In this document: positions 23,453 through 24,983 of the stretch, piece after piece
Layout: every line of letters starts with the position of its first letter
Position numbering within the stretch: the first letter of the stretch is position 1
NCBI GenBank assembly: GCA_025998735.1
Contig: BNWJ01000009.1
Span: forward strand, 1 to 24,983
DNA: 24,983 bases
Reading direction: 5' to 3'
From: Alphaproteobacteria bacterium
GTDB taxonomy: Bacteria; Pseudomonadota; Alphaproteobacteria; UBA3830
Program-made: the position numbers and the translations under genes
The notes under the pieces: generated by a model
The model's input: only the letters and a program-made list of their open reading frames with translations
What the model was told of the DNA's origin: nothing
Databases searched by the model: none

Positions 23453-23697
23453 GCTTTTTTCTGAGTGCCTATGTTTTGCCAGGGCTTTTTCCTGAGCGCC
23501 TATTTTTTGCGGATTTTTCAACGAAAAGGTTGATTTTCGATATTTAGAGAATAACGCTGATTTTTGAGCAATATCCTTCTCTCCAGGAAAAAGCCCTGTA
23601 TGTTTTGCGTATTTTTCAACGAAAAGGTTGATTTTTGATATTTAGAGAATAATGCTGATTTTTGAGCAATATCCTTCTCTCCAGGAAAAAGCCACAG
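23452..23697 (+). repeat. 98-bp tandem repeat with inverted ends
   Basis: Two near-identical 98-bp units (for example ATTTTTCAACGAAAAGGTTG recurring at about 23513 and 23611) are preceded by two shorter 31-bp direct repeats (GGCTTTTTTCTGAGTGCCTA, then GGCTTTTTCCTGAGCGCCTA). AGGGCTTTTTCCTG at 23481 is perfectly inverted as CAGGAAAAAGCCCT near 23584, and CAGGAAAAAGCC recurs at the end of unit 2, so each unit is bounded by inverted ends. The unit core CTGATTTTTGAG also occurs in repeat A copy 2. Open frames crossing it are by-products of the repeat. Confidence 0.85.
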
Positions 23698-23762
23698 AAG
23701 TTTTGCTTGAATACTCCGCTTTTCTGGAGATTTAACAACCCGAAGCAAATTCCTATAACTGA

Positions 23763-24080
23763 TTGCATGATCTCATGTATATGTTAAAATAAATTATGAA
23801 CGGTTATCGTTGTTTATGAGGTTGGGAACAGTAAAGAAATAACTCGAACGAGTTATTTAAACAGCACGCAGAGACTCCGTGCTTTAAAGAAAAAACATGC
23901 CCATGTTATTCCTTAGCTAATCCTTACTCTCGTGATACGGCCTATTTCGAATATGGTGGTGGACCAAAATCTACGTCTTGTGCTCTGAAGCACTAGGGAT
24001 CCGGCTAGTTCTGCCCCACCTCGCGATAAGTTTGGCGATTCCATATTGCGCTTTAAACGTGCAAGGGATCCATATGAATA
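23763..24080 (+). ncRNA. Possible structured RNA with its own promoter
   Basis: TTGCAT, a 16-nt spacer and TAAAAT (about 23763-23790) form a plausible promoter. Downstream are several short perfect hairpins: AAATAACTCG/CGAGTTATTT (about 23837-23858), AGCACG/CGTGCT (about 23873-23883), GTGCT-CTGA-AGCAC (about 23980-23993) and ACTAG/CTAGT (about 23992-24009). No reading frame of note spans it. It does not match the parts of tmRNA, RNase P, 6S, SRP RNA or tRNA that I can recall, so the identity is open. It ends just upstream of the Hda-like gene and could instead be that gene's leader. Confidence 0.3.
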
Positions 24081-24112
24081 AGCTCATGCTCTCAGTTTAA
24101 TTTGGTATAGCG

Positions 24113-24841
24113 ATGATTCAGGAGATTTTTGGTTTTCATAAAGTCGAGAGCTTGAGCTGGAGCGATTTTGTCGATAGCAGCGAAAACCATGATGCCATAA
24201 AATATCTAATGCAATGGCCGGCTTGGAACGCTGGCGGTCTCATCATATACGGAGAATCAGGAGTGGGGAAAACCCATATCGCGAATTTATGGGCGCAGAC
24301 AGCAAATGCCGTGTATGTCCTTAGGCATAGTCTCAATCAGGATCCAAGAACTTTATTCGAAACAGAGTGCAATTTCATAATTGATAATTTTGACGATTTT
24401 CTGGGTGCAAAAAATTACGATTGGATATTTCATTTTTTTAACATTTCCAAGGAAAAAGGCCGATATTTCTTGTTGCTCAGTCGAACTCATCCATCGATGT
24501 GGAAGATCGGATTGAACGATCTGCGTTCGCGATTATTTACGCTGCCAGCCATAAACATAAGGAATCCCGACGATGGATTGCTGCTCAAAATCGCCCAAAA
24601 ACTCTCGAAAGATCTGGATATAATTGTTTCCGACGAGACTCTGAAGTACATCATACATATAGTGGATAGAAACGTCACTTCCGTATCTAATACGCTGAAA
24701 ATTCTCGATAAAATTGCGCTGCAAAAGCAAAAATCCATAACCATACCATTCGTAAAAGAGGGATTGCCCCATATGGGGAGTAAAGCCTTATGTACGATCA
24801 ACGCAACGGAAAGCCTTAGCATTTCAGTAGATTTCGAGTAA
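24113..24841 (+). CDS. hda: Hda-like DnaA-family AAA+ ATPase
   Basis: DnaA-related regulator without a DNA-binding domain. HdaA proteins work with the replication clamp to stimulate DnaA-ATP hydrolysis and limit initiation. Walker A GESGVGKT (47-54), Walker B-like FIIDNFDDF (88-96), sensor-I-like LLLSRTHPS, and a sensor II region NVTSVSNTLKILDKIA fit the DnaA/Hda fold. The N-terminal QEIFGF may be a degenerate clamp-binding motif (inference). 242 aa, against about 220-240 for the family; the last 15-20 residues after KEGLPHMGSK look unconserved. The ATG at 24113 has no clear ribosome site, but no better start exists upstream. Repeat A starts 16 nt after the stop. Confidence 0.85.
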   Translation: MIQEIFGFHKVESLSWSDFVDSSENHDAIKYLMQWPAWNAGGLIIYGESGVGKTHIANLWAQTANAVYVLRHSLNQDPRTLFETECNFIIDNFDDFLGAKNYDWIFHFFNISKEKGRYFLLLSRTHPSMWKIGLNDLRSRLFTLPAINIRNPDDGLLLKIAQKLSKDLDIIVSDETLKYIIHIVDRNVTSVSNTLKILDKIALQKQKSITIPFVKEGLPHMGSKALCTINATESLSISVDFE

Positions 24842-24856
24842 CAATGTGTTTTTCTG

Positions 24857-24983
24857 CTTAACACCCCAGGAGTTTTGCAATGCTCTGATTTTTGAGTTGG
24901 TTTATAGGAGAAATGCGCCGCGAGTCCCTCTCCACCAGGTACCATAATATCAGGAAAAGATAAAATTTCCGTTAATGGTTGAA
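24857..24983 (-). repeat. Dispersed repeat A, copy 2
   Basis: Reverse complement of the 2449-2571 copy at about 90% identity by eye. It may continue beyond the window. It lies immediately after the Hda-like gene, mirroring the position of repeat B directly after the cyclase gene. Confidence 0.85.

Noticed and set aside
23513..23697. 98-bp tandem repeats as a CRISPR array
   Set aside because: Only two long units with no variable spacers and no cas genes; it is a simple tandem duplication.
23518..23748. 76-codon minus-strand ORF in the tandem repeat
   Set aside because: Its protein is internally duplicated because of the DNA repeat and lacks a ribosome site.
23941..23976. TTCGAAT followed by GGACCA, resembling a tRNA 3' end
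   Set aside because: The T stem does not pair properly and no other tRNA arms are found upstream.
24487..24945. 152-codon minus-strand ORF overlapping the Hda-like gene
   Set aside because: Antisense to a clear AAA+ gene, and its start lies in repeat A.

Overview
The window looks like part of the chromosome of a reduced, probably host-associated alphaproteobacterium (Holosporales/Rickettsiales-like). Three things suggest this. The order nuoL-nuoM-nuoN-birA-rnj is characteristic of Alphaproteobacteria. The DNA is AT-rich with long non-coding stretches, dispersed repeats and a group II intron tail. Several predicted exported proteins look lineage-specific. No database search was possible, so the taxon is an inference.

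Layout. (1) 1-415: the 3' end of a group II intron (maturase C-terminus plus domain V/VI-like RNA). (2) 541-1317 (-): an exported protein built of 17-residue charged coiled-coil repeats, divergent from pgsA at 1583-2140 (+). (3) 2141-2952: about 0.8 kb without a gene, holding a composite repeat (families A and B) and a terminator-like hairpin. (4) 2953-5512 (+): two exported proteins, one unknown and one an FkbM-type methyltransferase with a signal peptide. (5) 5644-15484 (+): a long, tightly packed gene run: DUF374 acyltransferase, waaA, a 73-aa membrane protein, nuoL, nuoM, nuoN, birA, rnj (RNase J), rimI. (6) 15623-18573 (-): an overlapping cluster of a secretin lipoprotein and two prepilin-like proteins. 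(7) 18725-19357 (-): a small exported unknown. (8) 19751-21946 (+): a large fusion of acidic linker, TPR-like, SLOG-like and class III nucleotide cyclase regions. (9) 22256-23347 (-): ychF. (10) 23348-24112: a 98-bp tandem repeat and a hairpin-rich stretch with a possible promoter. (11) 24113-24841 (+): an Hda-like DnaA-family ATPase, followed by a second copy of repeat A.

The acyltransferase and WaaA serve lipid A/Kdo envelope synthesis. NuoL/M/N are the three antiporter-like membrane subunits of complex I, here strongly diverged: the key Glu/Lys residues are kept in NuoL but several are lost in NuoM, and no other nuo gene is adjacent. BirA, RNase J and RimI are housekeeping passengers of the same run. 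The secretin and prepilins form part of a type IV pilus or type II secretion-like apparatus whose ATPase and platform are not in the window. The most unusual items are the cyclase fusion, the eroded NuoLMN set, the exported FkbM methyltransferase and the inverted dispersed repeats.
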